The notes under the pieces are model-generated. The model searched no databases and was not told the DNA's origin. It worked only from the letters and a program-made list of their open reading frames with translations. 37,060 nucleotides of DNA from an uncultured Spartobacteria bacterium (GTDB taxonomy: Bacteria > Verrucomicrobiota > Verrucomicrobiia > Chthoniobacterales > Chthoniobacteraceae), in NCBI GenBank assembly GCA_903919125.1, contig CAIXGS010000084.1, positions 1 through 37,060 of the forward strand, given 5' to 3'. A program made the translations under genes and the position numbers. The first letter of the stretch is position 1; each line of letters starts with the position of its first letter. Below are positions 1-7,895 of this stretch, one piece after another.

Positions 1-24
1 ATGATTCAAGAGACCTCAGCACCT

Positions 25-102
25 GGGAGCGCGGAGCCCCAGCTCCGCAATGCCTGTCCGAGCTTTTGGGGCGTCAAAGCGGAGCTAGGGCTCCGCGTTC
101 CC
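25..102. repeat. REP doublet (REPIN-like inverted pair)
   Basis: Two 24-bp arms, at 25-48 and 79-102, are inverted copies of each other with 2 mismatches. Each arm contains its own palindrome (GCGGAGC, 4-nt loop, GCTCCGC). They are separated by about 30 nt. This is the architecture of a REPIN, a pair of REP sequences mobilised by RAYT transposases. No other copy of this palindrome was seen in the window, and it differs from the GGGGACAGACAC repeats at the right end. Confidence 0.65.
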
Positions 103-277
103 GGGAGAGAAGAACCAGTTTTCTTCAAGATTTGGTATAAGTCGGCGAAATGATACGCCGAAGCCCTTGCTGAAAAACAAACATCCCCCAAAGAGCGCCC
201 AAGGGATACCCTCGATCACGGGGAGGAACTTGAGCAACAAGTCGCCATTCATTTTCTCACTTATCACCACCGAGTAA
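85..277 (-). CDS. possible small ORF truncated by the REP doublet
   Basis: A minus-strand frame of about 62 codons starts at a GTG near 274-277 or the ATG near 252. An AGGAAG-like ribosome site lies just upstream, and a TTGGCT / 17 nt / TAGCAT promoter-like pair lies around 290-320. The predicted protein has a hydrophobic middle and ends inside the right arm of the REP doublet, so its stop codon comes from the repeat. No family is recognised. It may be a chance ORF or the 5' remnant of a gene cut by the repeat. Confidence 0.2.
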
Positions 278-530
278 TTCTTCCTTAAATGCTAGCTATG
301 AAACACTAGCAAGCCAAAAACTGCTCAAGGCCCCGCCACGACACGCTGCAAGCAGGAGGTGTCGAAAAACATCGTAAGGCTACAAGCACCAATTCCCCAC
401 CACAACGACCACAATTCCGGCAAAGGAATCAAATGCGTTTACTCCAAACGCCTACTTGCTGATGCCCAAAGATACTCCGTGATTACTTCGATTAGTGTTT
501 CACGCCATTCTGCAGTATACTCCCCCACCC
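103..530. other. intergenic region upstream of rseP
   Basis: No convincing gene is seen apart from the weak minus-strand ORF described separately. An inverted repeat TGCTAG / CTAGCA with a 10-nt loop lies at about 289-311. The dxr gene that often precedes rseP in other bacteria is not in the window. No strong promoter was recognised directly before rseP. Confidence 0.4.
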
Positions 531-1946
531 ATGTTCCCTAAATTCCTCAACAACGCTTTAATCCTGGTAGAGGTGCTTCTCATCTTTAACCTCCTGATCG
601 TGGTGCACGAGTTGGGGCACTTCTTAGCGGCGCGTTGGAGAGGATTAGTCATAGATGAATTTGGAATTTGGTTTGGGAAACCCATCTGGCGCAAAAAGAT
701 CGGCGGCGTATGGTTTTCGCTCGGGAGTATCCCAGCGGGTGGCTTTGTCAAACTGCCGCAGCTCGCTCCCATGGAGGCAATTGAAGGCGATGCAGAAGAA
801 CGAGAGGCCCCTCTGCCGCCCATCTATCCCTTGGACAAAATCATTGTCGCCTTGGCCGGCCCTGTCTTTTCCTTCCTGCTAGCCTTCGCAATGGCCTGCG
901 TCGTTTTCCAAGTGGGCAAACCCATCTCCGAATTCGACAAAACCACGGTTATCGGTTTCGTAAAACCTGGCGGCCCGGCCGACCGAGCCGGCCTCAAACC
1001 CGGTGATCGCATTCTGGAAGTGGACTCCCATCCAGTAGACCGCTTCGCCGGACCCTTACATTCCGTCACTTGGCGAGTCGTGCGCTCCGAGGGCGAGACC
1101 ATCGACTTCAAAATAGAGCGGGCAGGTGAGACGCTTCATATTGCATCGGGCTGGGAGCGGGAGGAAACTCCCGGTTGGAAGCGCAAAAGCCTCCGCAAGG
1201 TTTATATTGGCCAACGGTTTGCACCCTCTGTCGGGAAAGTCGCTCCAAACTCCGTGGGCGAGCAAGCCGGCCTTCGCGCCGGCGATCTCATCACTCAAGC
1301 AGGCGCGATTCCCGTAGATGATCTCAACAAGCTTTACGAAGTGTTGGAAAAGGCGGGGGGCCAAGAAGTCCCTCTGACTGTCCGGCGCGGCGAGGAAACT
1401 GTGGCTCTCAGCTTGAGCACAGGAGACCCCGCACCTGCTGAAAAGGGATTGCAGCTCGGGATTAGTTGGGGGCGCATGACGCTCGTCCATCCCTCACCTA
1501 CGGAGCAAATCCAAGAGGCGGTTCTGACCATTGGCAATATGTTGGACGCCCTATTTTCGCCCAAAAGCGATCTCCGCGCCCAGCATTTCAGCGGTCCGGT
1601 GGGTATTCTTCGTGCCTACTATAACCTATTTGATTCCGAAGAAGGCTGGCGCCTAGCGTTGGCTTTCTCAGTCTTCTTCAACGTAAATTTGGGACTGTTT
1701 AACCTGCTTCCCTTCCCCGTCCTCGATGGAGGCCACGTCACGCTCGCACTGCTGGAAGCCATACGGCGCAAGCCCATCGGAGGAAGGTTTCTGGAGGGCA
1801 TTCAAACCGCCTGTGCGGTCCTTGTGATGACATTCCTCGCTTACGTGACTTTCTTTGATGTCAGTGATTTCTTTACCTCAAAAAAAATCACTCCTCCCGC
1901 CGCACCCGCCGCACCCGCCGCACCCGCTACGCTACCTGCGAAGTAA
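531..1946 (+). CDS. rseP: RseP-type site-2 intramembrane zinc metalloprotease
   Basis: Membrane-embedded protease of the S2P/M50 family that cleaves transmembrane substrates such as anti-sigma factors and signal-peptide remnants. The zinc motif HELGH is at residues 26-30, in the first membrane helix. The second conserved motif, NLLPFPVLDGGH, is near residues 391-402 and supplies the third zinc ligand. Two PDZ-like regions lie between them (roughly 140-210 and 220-310), as in E. coli RseP. At 471 residues it has about the usual length. I prefer the ATG at 531; an in-frame GTG at 495 would add 12 poorly hydrophobic residues. The C-terminus is an unusual Ala-Pro tail encoded by a 9-bp tandem repeat. 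ispG begins 33 nt downstream, so the two are probably co-transcribed. Confidence 0.93.
   Translation: MFPKFLNNALILVEVLLIFNLLIVVHELGHFLAARWRGLVIDEFGIWFGKPIWRKKIGGVWFSLGSIPAGGFVKLPQLAPMEAIEGDAEEREAPLPPIYPLDKIIVALAGPVFSFLLAFAMACVVFQVGKPISEFDKTTVIGFVKPGGPADRAGLKPGDRILEVDSHPVDRFAGPLHSVTWRVVRSEGETIDFKIERAGETLHIASGWEREETPGWKRKSLRKVYIGQRFAPSVGKVAPNSVGEQAGLRAGDLITQAGAIPVDDLNKLYEVLEKAGGQEVPLTVRRGEETVALSLSTGDPAPAEKGLQLGISWGRMTLVHPSPTEQIQEAVLTIGNMLDALFSPKSDLRAQHFSGPVGILRAYYNLFDSEEGWRLALAFSVFFNVNLGLFNLLPFPVLDGGHVTLALLEAIRRKPIGGRFLEGIQTACAVLVMTFLAYVTFFDVSDFFTSKKITPPAAPAAPAAPATLPAK
1899..1925 (+). repeat. 9-bp tandem repeat in rseP 3' end
   Basis: Three perfect copies of CGCCGCACC, followed by a diverged fourth, encode an Ala-Ala-Pro tail after the last membrane helix of RseP. 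The copy number is likely to vary between strains. The tail lies outside the conserved protease fold. Confidence 0.75.
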
Positions 1947-1979
1947 GCCTCCTCCTTCCGAGACTTCTTGCATCCCGCC

Positions 1980-3776
1980 ATGAAGCATTGCCCATCGCTG
2001 TACTCCGCCAGTCGCCGCCCCACCCGCACCGTGGAAGTGGGCTCTTTGGGAATCGGAGGCCCCCATCCCATCCGTGTCCAATCAATGCTCACCTGCGACA
2101 CGATGGACACTGCGGCCTGTGTCCAACAGACCTTGGAGCTGGTGGAGGTCGGTTGTGAGCTAGTTCGCATTACCGCCCCCACGGTAAAGGACGCCGCTAA
2201 CTTGGAGCACATTACAGCTAAATTACGCTCCGAGGGCTGCCGGGTTCCGCTAGTCGCAGACATCCACTTCAAACCCGAAGCCGCTCTCGAAGCCGCGAAG
2301 TGGGTGGAGAAAGTCCGCATCAACCCTGGAAATTACGCCGACAAAAAACGCTTCGACATCCGCGAGTACACAGAGGAGCAGTACAGCGCCGAATTGGAAC
2401 GCATCAGGGAACGCTTTCTCCCGCTGGTGAAGCTTAGCAAAACCAACGGAATTGCGATGCGCATCGGGACGAATCATGGGTCCTTGTCCGATCGGATCAT
2501 GAATCGGTACGGAGATTCCCCATTGGGCATGGTTGAGAGCGCCTTGGAATTTGCACGCATCGCACGAGACTGTGATTACCACGCCTTTGTGTTTTCAATG
2601 AAGGCCAGCAATCCCAAGGTGATGATTGCCGCCTACCGCCTTCTGGTAGCCCGCCTCACTGAACTTGGGCCGGACTGGAATTACCCACTGCACTTGGGTG
2701 TCACCGAGGCGGGCGACGGAGAGGATGGCCGTATCAAAAGCGCTATTGGTATTGGCAGTCTGCTCTCCGATGGCATCGGGGATACCATCCGCGTTTCCCT
2801 GACTGAAGATTCGGTTCACGAGATTCCGGTTGCGAGAGCCTTGGTGGAACGCATCGCACTTTCCAGCGAGACGGATCATTCTCCTCTCTGCCAGGTCAAT
2901 GAGCCCAACGAGCCCAACCCGTTTGACCCTTTCCAATACAAACGACGGGAGGCGGCACCTCTCGATACCCAAGGTTTTTCTCTCGGAAGTACTGCATTGC
3001 TGCGCGTCGCTCTGGCAAAAACACTGCACGAGTCCTTACTCAAGAGACGCGACGATGGCGCAGCTTTGGGAGAATACCAACCGGAGTTGCTTGCCGAGAC
3101 GCTCCCACTCCACTCCGTAGATCCTCAGGACGAAGAAGCTGTTGCGGCCATCAACCGTGCTACGCAACCGCAGTTGGTCACCGTTGCCGATCATCAGGAG
3201 GACGCTCCACATCACCTTGGCATGTCTCCCATCCATGCCTTCCGCCTCCTTGCTACACGACTTGATCCAAGGCATCCCATTCTTCTGAAAGATTCGCTTC
3301 AACCTTCGAAAAAACCGGACTCCGCACTAGACGCCTTACTCGTTTCCAGTGTCGTGCTAGGGAGTTTAATTTGCGACGGGATAGGAGACGCGGTATTTGT
3401 GCGAAACGAACCAGCTCCTGGGGCCGCACTTCGTTTGGGCTATAATATCTTACAGGCGGCAGGAGCTCGGATATTCAAGACAGACTACGTGGCCTGTCCG
3501 AGTTGCGGCCGGACTCTGTTTAATCTTCAAGAGACTACTGGAAGGATTAAAGCGGCGACAGCGCATCTTAAGGGGGTAAAAATTGCGATCATGGGATGCA
3601 TCGTCAATGGCCCAGGGGAGATGGCTGATGCAGACTTTGGGTACGTGGGGGGAGCGCCCAACAAGATTAATTTGTATGTGGGTAAGAAGGCGGTGAAGTT
3701 TAACATTCCAGAGGCCGAGGCGGTGGAGCGGCTTCGAGAACTGATAATCGAGCACGGGAAATGGGTGGATCCCTGA
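1980..3776 (+). CDS. ispG: IspG, 4-hydroxy-3-methylbut-2-enyl diphosphate synthase, long form
   Basis: Iron-sulfur enzyme of the MEP isoprenoid pathway, converting ME-cyclodiphosphate to HMBPP. The N-terminal TIM barrel is recognisable from the region around GGPHPIRVQSMLTCDT and from a stretch reading RIGTNHGSLSDRI. The C-terminal reductase-like domain carries the [4Fe-4S] ligands C506 and C509 (CPSCGR) and C540 (GCIVNGPGE). The product is 598 residues, against about 370 in E. coli. The extra 200 or so residues, roughly 280-490, form the insert domain of the long IspG class found in plants, Chlamydiae and Bacteroidetes/Verrucomicrobia relatives. The ATG at 1980 is preferred over an in-frame TTG at 1968. 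It follows rseP by 33 nt. Confidence 0.93.
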   Translation: MKHCPSLYSASRRPTRTVEVGSLGIGGPHPIRVQSMLTCDTMDTAACVQQTLELVEVGCELVRITAPTVKDAANLEHITAKLRSEGCRVPLVADIHFKPEAALEAAKWVEKVRINPGNYADKKRFDIREYTEEQYSAELERIRERFLPLVKLSKTNGIAMRIGTNHGSLSDRIMNRYGDSPLGMVESALEFARIARDCDYHAFVFSMKASNPKVMIAAYRLLVARLTELGPDWNYPLHLGVTEAGDGEDGRIKSAIGIGSLLSDGIGDTIRVSLTEDSVHEIPVARALVERIALSSETDHSPLCQVNEPNEPNPFDPFQYKRREAAPLDTQGFSLGSTALLRVALAKTLHESLLKRRDDGAALGEYQPELLAETLPLHSVDPQDEEAVAAINRATQPQLVTVADHQEDAPHHLGMSPIHAFRLLATRLDPRHPILLKDSLQPSKKPDSALDALLVSSVVLGSLICDGIGDAVFVRNEPAPGAALRLGYNILQAAGARIFKTDYVACPSCGRTLFNLQETTGRIKAATAHLKGVKIAIMGCIVNGPGEMADADFGYVGGAPNKINLYVGKKAVKFNIPEAEAVERLRELIIEHGKWVDP

Positions 3777-4051
3777 GACCTTAAAAGAGTGCGAAGGATT
3801 GGATGCGAATCAACTTCGGCCTTATTGGCTAAGTTTTAATCAAGATGCGGACTTGCGTTCAGGCCGAACTCTGATAAATTAATAACTTAGGAGTTGGAAA
3901 GGTGTGTAAGTGATTCTTCAAGAGCGCCCGCACCCGCTAGGCCATTGTCAGTCGCCTGCCTACAATTCTGCGGTATTAAATCATCATTTGTAATCATTTC
4001 CGAAACTGTTCGGCTGATAGGGAGAAATCCGCAGCTTCGAATTACTTTCGT
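3777..4051. other. intergenic region between ispG and the RRM gene, proximal part
   Basis: No gene is seen. The stretch is moderately AT-rich and probably holds the promoter of the RRM gene, although no -35/-10 pair with proper spacing stands out. It contains one TGTAATCA half-site near 3989-3996, matching half-sites found downstream of the RRM gene. Confidence 0.35.
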
Positions 4052-4140
4052 AGAAAAAGTCCCCTAGGTCTCGAAAAAGTTCTTGGGATTTAGAAAGATC
4101 CCGTCAGACGAGGAAAAGTCCGTCGGACGTCGAAAAATGA
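4052..4140 (+). repeat. degenerate 20-nt tandem repeats in the RRM gene leader
   Basis: Units begin at 4052, 4072, 4092, 4112 and 4131, each opening with a purine/A-rich GAAAAAGT-like core followed by a C-rich then G-rich half (for example GTCC..GGAC at 4118-4128). The period is 20, 20, 20 and 19 nt. The block lies about 270 nt before the RRM start codon, probably in its untranslated leader or promoter. Binding by the RRM protein itself is a hypothesis. Confidence 0.6.
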
Positions 4141-4276
4141 AGGTTCAACCAGCAGTCTTGGGGGCGGGTCACAGGTTTCGGTCCCCTTGAATGCGAGCAG
4201 GGGACGGCGGGGAAGTGGAGGCGGGAGGGAGGGACGCACACCATCCGCTCCCGGTGGGGGAACATCCCGTTGCGCC

Positions 4277-4389
4277 CCGGATTGTAGCCGCTGCTCAAAC
4301 AGCAGGCTCCCGGAAAAGCGTGGCCTGTTGTTGAGCGGCATGCGTGTGTGCGTGTGCCTGTGCACCAGCCCTTCTACCGGATTGTAACC
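4277..4389 (+). promoter_or_regulatory. structured leader with 13-nt direct repeats upstream of the RRM gene
   Basis: The 13-mer CCGGATTGTARCC occurs at 4277-4289 and again at 4377-4389, exactly 100 nt apart. The second copy ends 14 nt before the ATG at 4404. Between them, 4288-4308 and 4323-4339 form an imperfect but strong inverted repeat (GCCGCT...CAGGC against GCCTG...AGCGGC). This could be an RNA hairpin controlling translation. No known riboswitch class was recognised. Confidence 0.5.
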
Positions 4390-4403
4390 AAGAAAAACGA
4401 GCA

Positions 4404-5015
4404 ATGAACATGCAAGACAGCAAGTCGTCCGGCCGCCGTCGTGGGCCGCGCCGTCGTCGTAATCAAGACAACGGTCACTATAACCATCCGTCCTCTGAGC
4501 AAAGACAGCAAAGCGCAACTGCGCAAAAGCCCACTTTTCTGCAAAAGATCATGGGCTTCTTCGGGTTCGGTCCGAAAAAGAAAACCTACCCCGCTTACGA
4601 AGGTGGCTCCAAACCCACTAAACAAGCTGGGTCCACGTCCAACTCTGACCGTTATGAAAAAACGGATTCGAGTTCGCGAAACACTCCCCGATCGGAGCCT
4701 CGCGCGGAATCCACCCCAAGCCGTCCAGTGCGCAAGCCTGAAGCGGTGGAAGTGAGCTCACCAAAACTGTATGTCGGAAATCTTTCCTTCGACGCCACAG
4801 AAAGCGACCTCACCGAGTTGTTTAACGGAGTAGGTGCCGTTCGAACTGTGGAAATCGTGACCTATAGAGATACCGAGAAATCCAAAGGCTTCGGATTTAT
4901 TATGATGGCTGCCGTGGATGAAGCTAAACGAGCCGTTGCCGAACTCCATGACAAGGAATTCATGGGCCGCCGCCTAGTGGTCAGTGGGGCGAAGACCAAC
5001 GATCGCGCCGCGTAA
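4404..5015 (+). CDS. RRM-domain RNA-binding protein with basic N-terminal tail
   Basis: Small single-RRM protein of the type seen in Cyanobacteria, Verrucomicrobiota and other bacteria; such proteins bind single-stranded RNA and are often cold- or growth-regulated. From the ATG at 4404 the product is 203 residues. An Arg-rich start (SGRRRGPRRRRN) is followed by about 100 polar, low-complexity residues. The C-terminal RRM, roughly 125-198, shows RNP2 (LYVGNLSF) and RNP1 (KGFGFIMM). A GTG at 4344 would add a Cys/Ala-rich stretch unlike the family and is rejected. The gene is monocistronic, with its own terminator 60 nt downstream and a long, repeat-containing leader. It may be autoregulated, but that is inferred only from the leader structure. 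Confidence 0.88.
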   Translation: MNMQDSKSSGRRRGPRRRRNQDNGHYNHPSSEQRQQSATAQKPTFLQKIMGFFGFGPKKKTYPAYEGGSKPTKQAGSTSNSDRYEKTDSSSRNTPRSEPRAESTPSRPVRKPEAVEVSSPKLYVGNLSFDATESDLTELFNGVGAVRTVEIVTYRDTEKSKGFGFIMMAAVDEAKRAVAELHDKEFMGRRLVVSGAKTNDRAA

Positions 5016-5072
5016 AAATTCCTCGCTCAAAAACCAAAGCGCGGGATGGGTTTAAAAGCCGCTCCTGTAAAC

Positions 5073-5105
5073 AAAGGGCACCTGCAAGTCGGGTGCCCTT
5101 TTTTG
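5073..5105 (+). terminator. intrinsic terminator of the RRM gene
   Basis: The stem AAAGGGCACC (5073-5082) pairs with GGGTGCCCTT (5091-5100) around an 8-nt loop and is followed directly by a run of T. It lies about 60 nt after the RRM stop codon. Confidence 0.9.
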
Positions 5106-5138
5106 ATTACTAATTTATTTTGATTACAATCTGTAATC
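5101..5138. promoter_or_regulatory. GATTACA palindrome cluster, possible operator
   Basis: GATTACA (5122-5128) and TGTAATC (5132-5138) form a perfect inverted repeat with a 3-nt spacer. TTTTGATTAC also occurs just upstream at 5101-5110 and again at 5118-5127, giving three half-sites in 38 bp. TTACA..TGTAA dyads are typical of winged-helix repressors such as BlaI/CopY, but no such regulator is nearby. The function is unknown. Confidence 0.35.
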
Positions 5139-5441
5139 ACTGAGTCCTTCACCGAAAAACGGCATACTGATTAGGTGCCAACGACACCCGAGCCGCTATA
5201 CAGCTTTTGGTGAATGTGAAAAAGGTGGCCCCGCCTTTGCCGTCTAGCCGGATTTCCCGTTCCCCAGTTAGGTTAACGGCGGGAGACTTGAGGCGAGCGT
5301 CTGACGTCCAATGAAGGCATGTCATCAACTAGCCCACCCTAGCCCCCTGAATGGACATATCGGATCGGGATTGCCAGCGTATACTCGAACAACGCAGGGC
5401 CATTTTACTAAAAATATAAGAGAACAAACAAGAGAACGCTC
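5139..5441. other. intergenic region between the RRM gene and pheT
   Basis: The two flanking genes converge here. The only plus-strand ORF (5311-5595) runs into the antisense of pheT and has no family resemblance. Apart from the palindromes and terminators listed separately, nothing is seen. Confidence 0.4.
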
Positions 5442-5489
5442 AAAAAAATCTGGAAGTACGGTGTTTGCTAAAGAACTGACGACAAACAC
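5442..5489 (-). terminator. probable terminator of pheST
   Basis: On the minus strand a 7-bp stem GTGTTTG / CAAACAC (5461-5467 with 5483-5489) follows the pheT stop by 12 nt. A run of seven T lies at 5442-5448. The T-run starts about 12 nt after the stem, so the fit is imperfect. Confidence 0.4.
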
Positions 5490-5501
5490 GATACTCACAC
5501 A

Positions 5502-7874
5502 TTACTCTCTGGCTTGCACACCCAATTCAGTGGTCACCCGCTGTTTCAGTTTAGTGTGCGCCGCGTTCACTTCGTTGGCCGTTAGAGTCCTCTGAGAGCA
5601 ACGATATGTCAATGAATAGCCGAGGGACTTTGATCCCACCGGAACCCGTTCTCCTGTTGGGTCGGTGAAAACATCAAACAATTCTACCGCCCGTAAAAGT
5701 GGCTCCTGAGCAGCGTTGAGGACGTCTAAAATCTGTTGATGCGTCAGCCCCGAAGGTGCCAGCAACGCCATATCCCGTGTCACCGCAGGAAACCGGTCCA
5801 CCTCCACGTAAAGCGCTGTGCGCTTGGGCCCGCTCAAAAGCGAGTCTAACGCAATTTCCGCAACGACCACCGTCCCACTCAAGTCCCTCGCCCGCGCCTC
5901 AGAAGGACGAATCTGCCCCGCGATCCCAACAGCCTTTCCCTCAACTAAAACCCGCACCGCCAACCCCAAAAGCGCTGAGGCAGGCAGCGGTTCAAACTCC
6001 ACAGCGACGTTCAAAATTCCCGCCAGCGCGCCCTTCAAATCGAACAAGTCTGCGTCCGCCACCGTCGCTGAACGCCAGTTCGGCGTCCGTGCAGAGCCCG
6101 CGAGAACTACGCCCAAGTGAGTCCGTTCCTCCACTTGCTCCTGGGCAAAAGTACGTCCCACTTCAAAAAGTCGAATACGCTTCACCCCAGCCCGAGCGTT
6201 GCGAGCAGCCGCATCAAGCAAACCAGACAACACCTCCGGCCGCAGCACCACCTGATCTTCATTTAACGGATTCTTCACCCGCAAAACGTTTTCCGACCCC
6301 AATGCCGCCTGCGCCATCCCCTCGGAAACCAGCGTCAAATTCCGAGCCTCAAAAAGTCCCTGCCCCACCGCCGAGCGACGGAGCTGCATCAGATGATCAT
6401 AACGCCGGTCGGCCTCTGAACTCGGGCTGAAATGAGCGCGGGTTCCCGCCGGGAAATGTTCAATCCCAACAACACGAGCGATTTCTTCGATCAGATCCAC
6501 CTCCCTCGTGAGATCAGCGCGGTGCGAAGGCACTTCCCACCCATCCTGCGCCCGACTCAACCCCAGCGCGGTCAGAATCTGCTCCACGCGTGCCTCTCCG
6601 ACAGGAGCGCCGAGTAGCGAAGTGATTCTCTCTAAACGCAATCCGACGTGACGTACCGGTGTGAGCCCCATGAGCAAAGCGCCTACGTCCACCCGCTCGC
6701 CGCCAGAGCCTGCCACCCAACCCGACGCAATGCCCTGCGCGAGTTCCTTCAAAAGTGCGGCGGCGCGTTGCGAGCCCCGAAACACCCCGGCCACATCCAC
6801 GCCCCGCTCGAAGCGATGACTGCTTTCGCTAGAAAGCCCCAACCGCCTCGACGTGCGCCGAATATGCGCGGAGTCGAAGACAGCGCTTTCCAAGGACACG
6901 CGGGTCGTCCCCGCATCCACGGCCGTCGACGCCCCGCCCATGATGCCGGCTAGCGCCACGGGACCAGAATCGTCCGCAATCACAAGATCTGCTGCTGAAA
7001 GCAAATACGTTTTTCCGTCAAGCGCCAAAAAAGGTTCACCTTCGCTAGCGAATCGCACCTGCAACTCACCTCGAAGCTTATCCGTATCAAAAGCATGCAG
7101 AGGCTGCCCCGTCTCCAGCATCACCCAATTTGTAATATCTACGACGTTATTAATGGAACGCACTCCGAGCGCCTCAAGGCGCTGTCGCAGCCAACTTGGA
7201 GAGGGAGAAATCCTCACGCCTTCAAAATGACGCACCGAATACAAGGGACATTCAGCCGCGTGAATGGCTACAGCACCAGTCGCGTCGGTCTCGGGAACAA
7301 ATCCTTGGGACGCTTTCCAAAGCCTCCCCGTAAGAGCGGAAACTTCCCTCGCGATTCCCTCATGCGAGAGCAAGTCCGGCCGGTTCGGAGTGATCTCCAA
7401 ATCGAGCACAGTGTCTGCGGGAAACAGCTCGCCCAGCGGAGTGCCCACAGGAGTCGCTGGGTCCAGGATGAGTAGCCCCTCGGAGTTTTCAGCAAGACCG
7501 AGTTCATCCGCGCCACAAAGCATGCCTTCAGAATCCACCCCACGAAGTTTCCCGACGCGAATTTCGAAGTTGCCTGGAAGTGACGCGCCAGGACGCGCGA
7601 GCAGCACCTTGTCGCCAACCTTGTAGTTTTTCGCTCCGCAAACAATCTGCAACGGGCTGCCGGAGCCATCATCAACGCGGCACACGGAAAGCCGGTCGGC
7701 GTTGGGATGCTGCTCCGATGAGAGCACCTGCGCGGCCACAACGTGAGGAATAGACGCACCCTTGGATTCAATTCCCTCCACCTCGACGCCAGCCTTCGTG
7801 AGCAACTGCGCCAAAGAGGCGGCGTCCTGCTCAAAATCAACGATCTCCCTTAACCAATTCAGAGAAGCCTTCAT
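5502..7874 (-). CDS. pheT: phenylalanine--tRNA ligase beta subunit
   Basis: Beta subunit of the cytoplasmic alpha2-beta2 phenylalanyl-tRNA synthetase, which contributes tRNA binding and editing of misacylated Tyr-tRNA(Phe). At 790 residues it has the normal bacterial length. The N-terminal OB-fold tRNA-binding domain spans about 39-150, the B3/B4 editing region about 210-380, B5 about 400-475, and the C-terminal anticodon-binding ferredoxin-like (FDX-ACB) domain about 695-788, recognisable from VDRFPAVTRDMALLAP. The ATG lies 21 nt downstream of the pheS stop, a normal pheST operon. Nothing is unusual in the sequence. Confidence 0.95.
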   Translation of the reverse strand: MKASLNWLREIVDFEQDAASLAQLLTKAGVEVEGIESKGASIPHVVAAQVLSSEQHPNADRLSVCRVDDGSGSPLQIVCGAKNYKVGDKVLLARPGASLPGNFEIRVGKLRGVDSEGMLCGADELGLAENSEGLLILDPATPVGTPLGELFPADTVLDLEITPNRPDLLSHEGIAREVSALTGRLWKASQGFVPETDATGAVAIHAAECPLYSVRHFEGVRISPSPSWLRQRLEALGVRSINNVVDITNWVMLETGQPLHAFDTDKLRGELQVRFASEGEPFLALDGKTYLLSAADLVIADDSGPVALAGIMGGASTAVDAGTTRVSLESAVFDSAHIRRTSRRLGLSSESSHRFERGVDVAGVFRGSQRAAALLKELAQGIASGWVAGSGGERVDVGALLMGLTPVRHVGLRLERITSLLGAPVGEARVEQILTALGLSRAQDGWEVPSHRADLTREVDLIEEIARVVGIEHFPAGTRAHFSPSSEADRRYDHLMQLRRSAVGQGLFEARNLTLVSEGMAQAALGSENVLRVKNPLNEDQVVLRPEVLSGLLDAAARNARAGVKRIRLFEVGRTFAQEQVEERTHLGVVLAGSARTPNWRSATVADADLFDLKGALAGILNVAVEFEPLPASALLGLAVRVLVEGKAVGIAGQIRPSEARARDLSGTVVVAEIALDSLLSGPKRTALYVEVDRFPAVTRDMALLAPSGLTHQQILDVLNAAQEPLLRAVELFDVFTDPTGERVPVGSKSLGYSLTYRCSQRTLTANEVNAAHTKLKQRVTTELGVQARE

Positions 7875-7895
7875 AAAATAAGATGAAAATGACGC

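Noticed and set aside
4344-4403. Upstream GTG start for the RRM protein
   Set aside because: It would add a Cys/Ala-rich stretch encoded by a GTGTGCGTGTGCCTGTGC run, unlike the family. The ATG at 4404 gives the typical basic start.
5311-5595. 94-codon plus-strand ORF before pheT
   Set aside because: It overlaps the pheT 3' end in antisense, has no ribosome site and no family resemblance.
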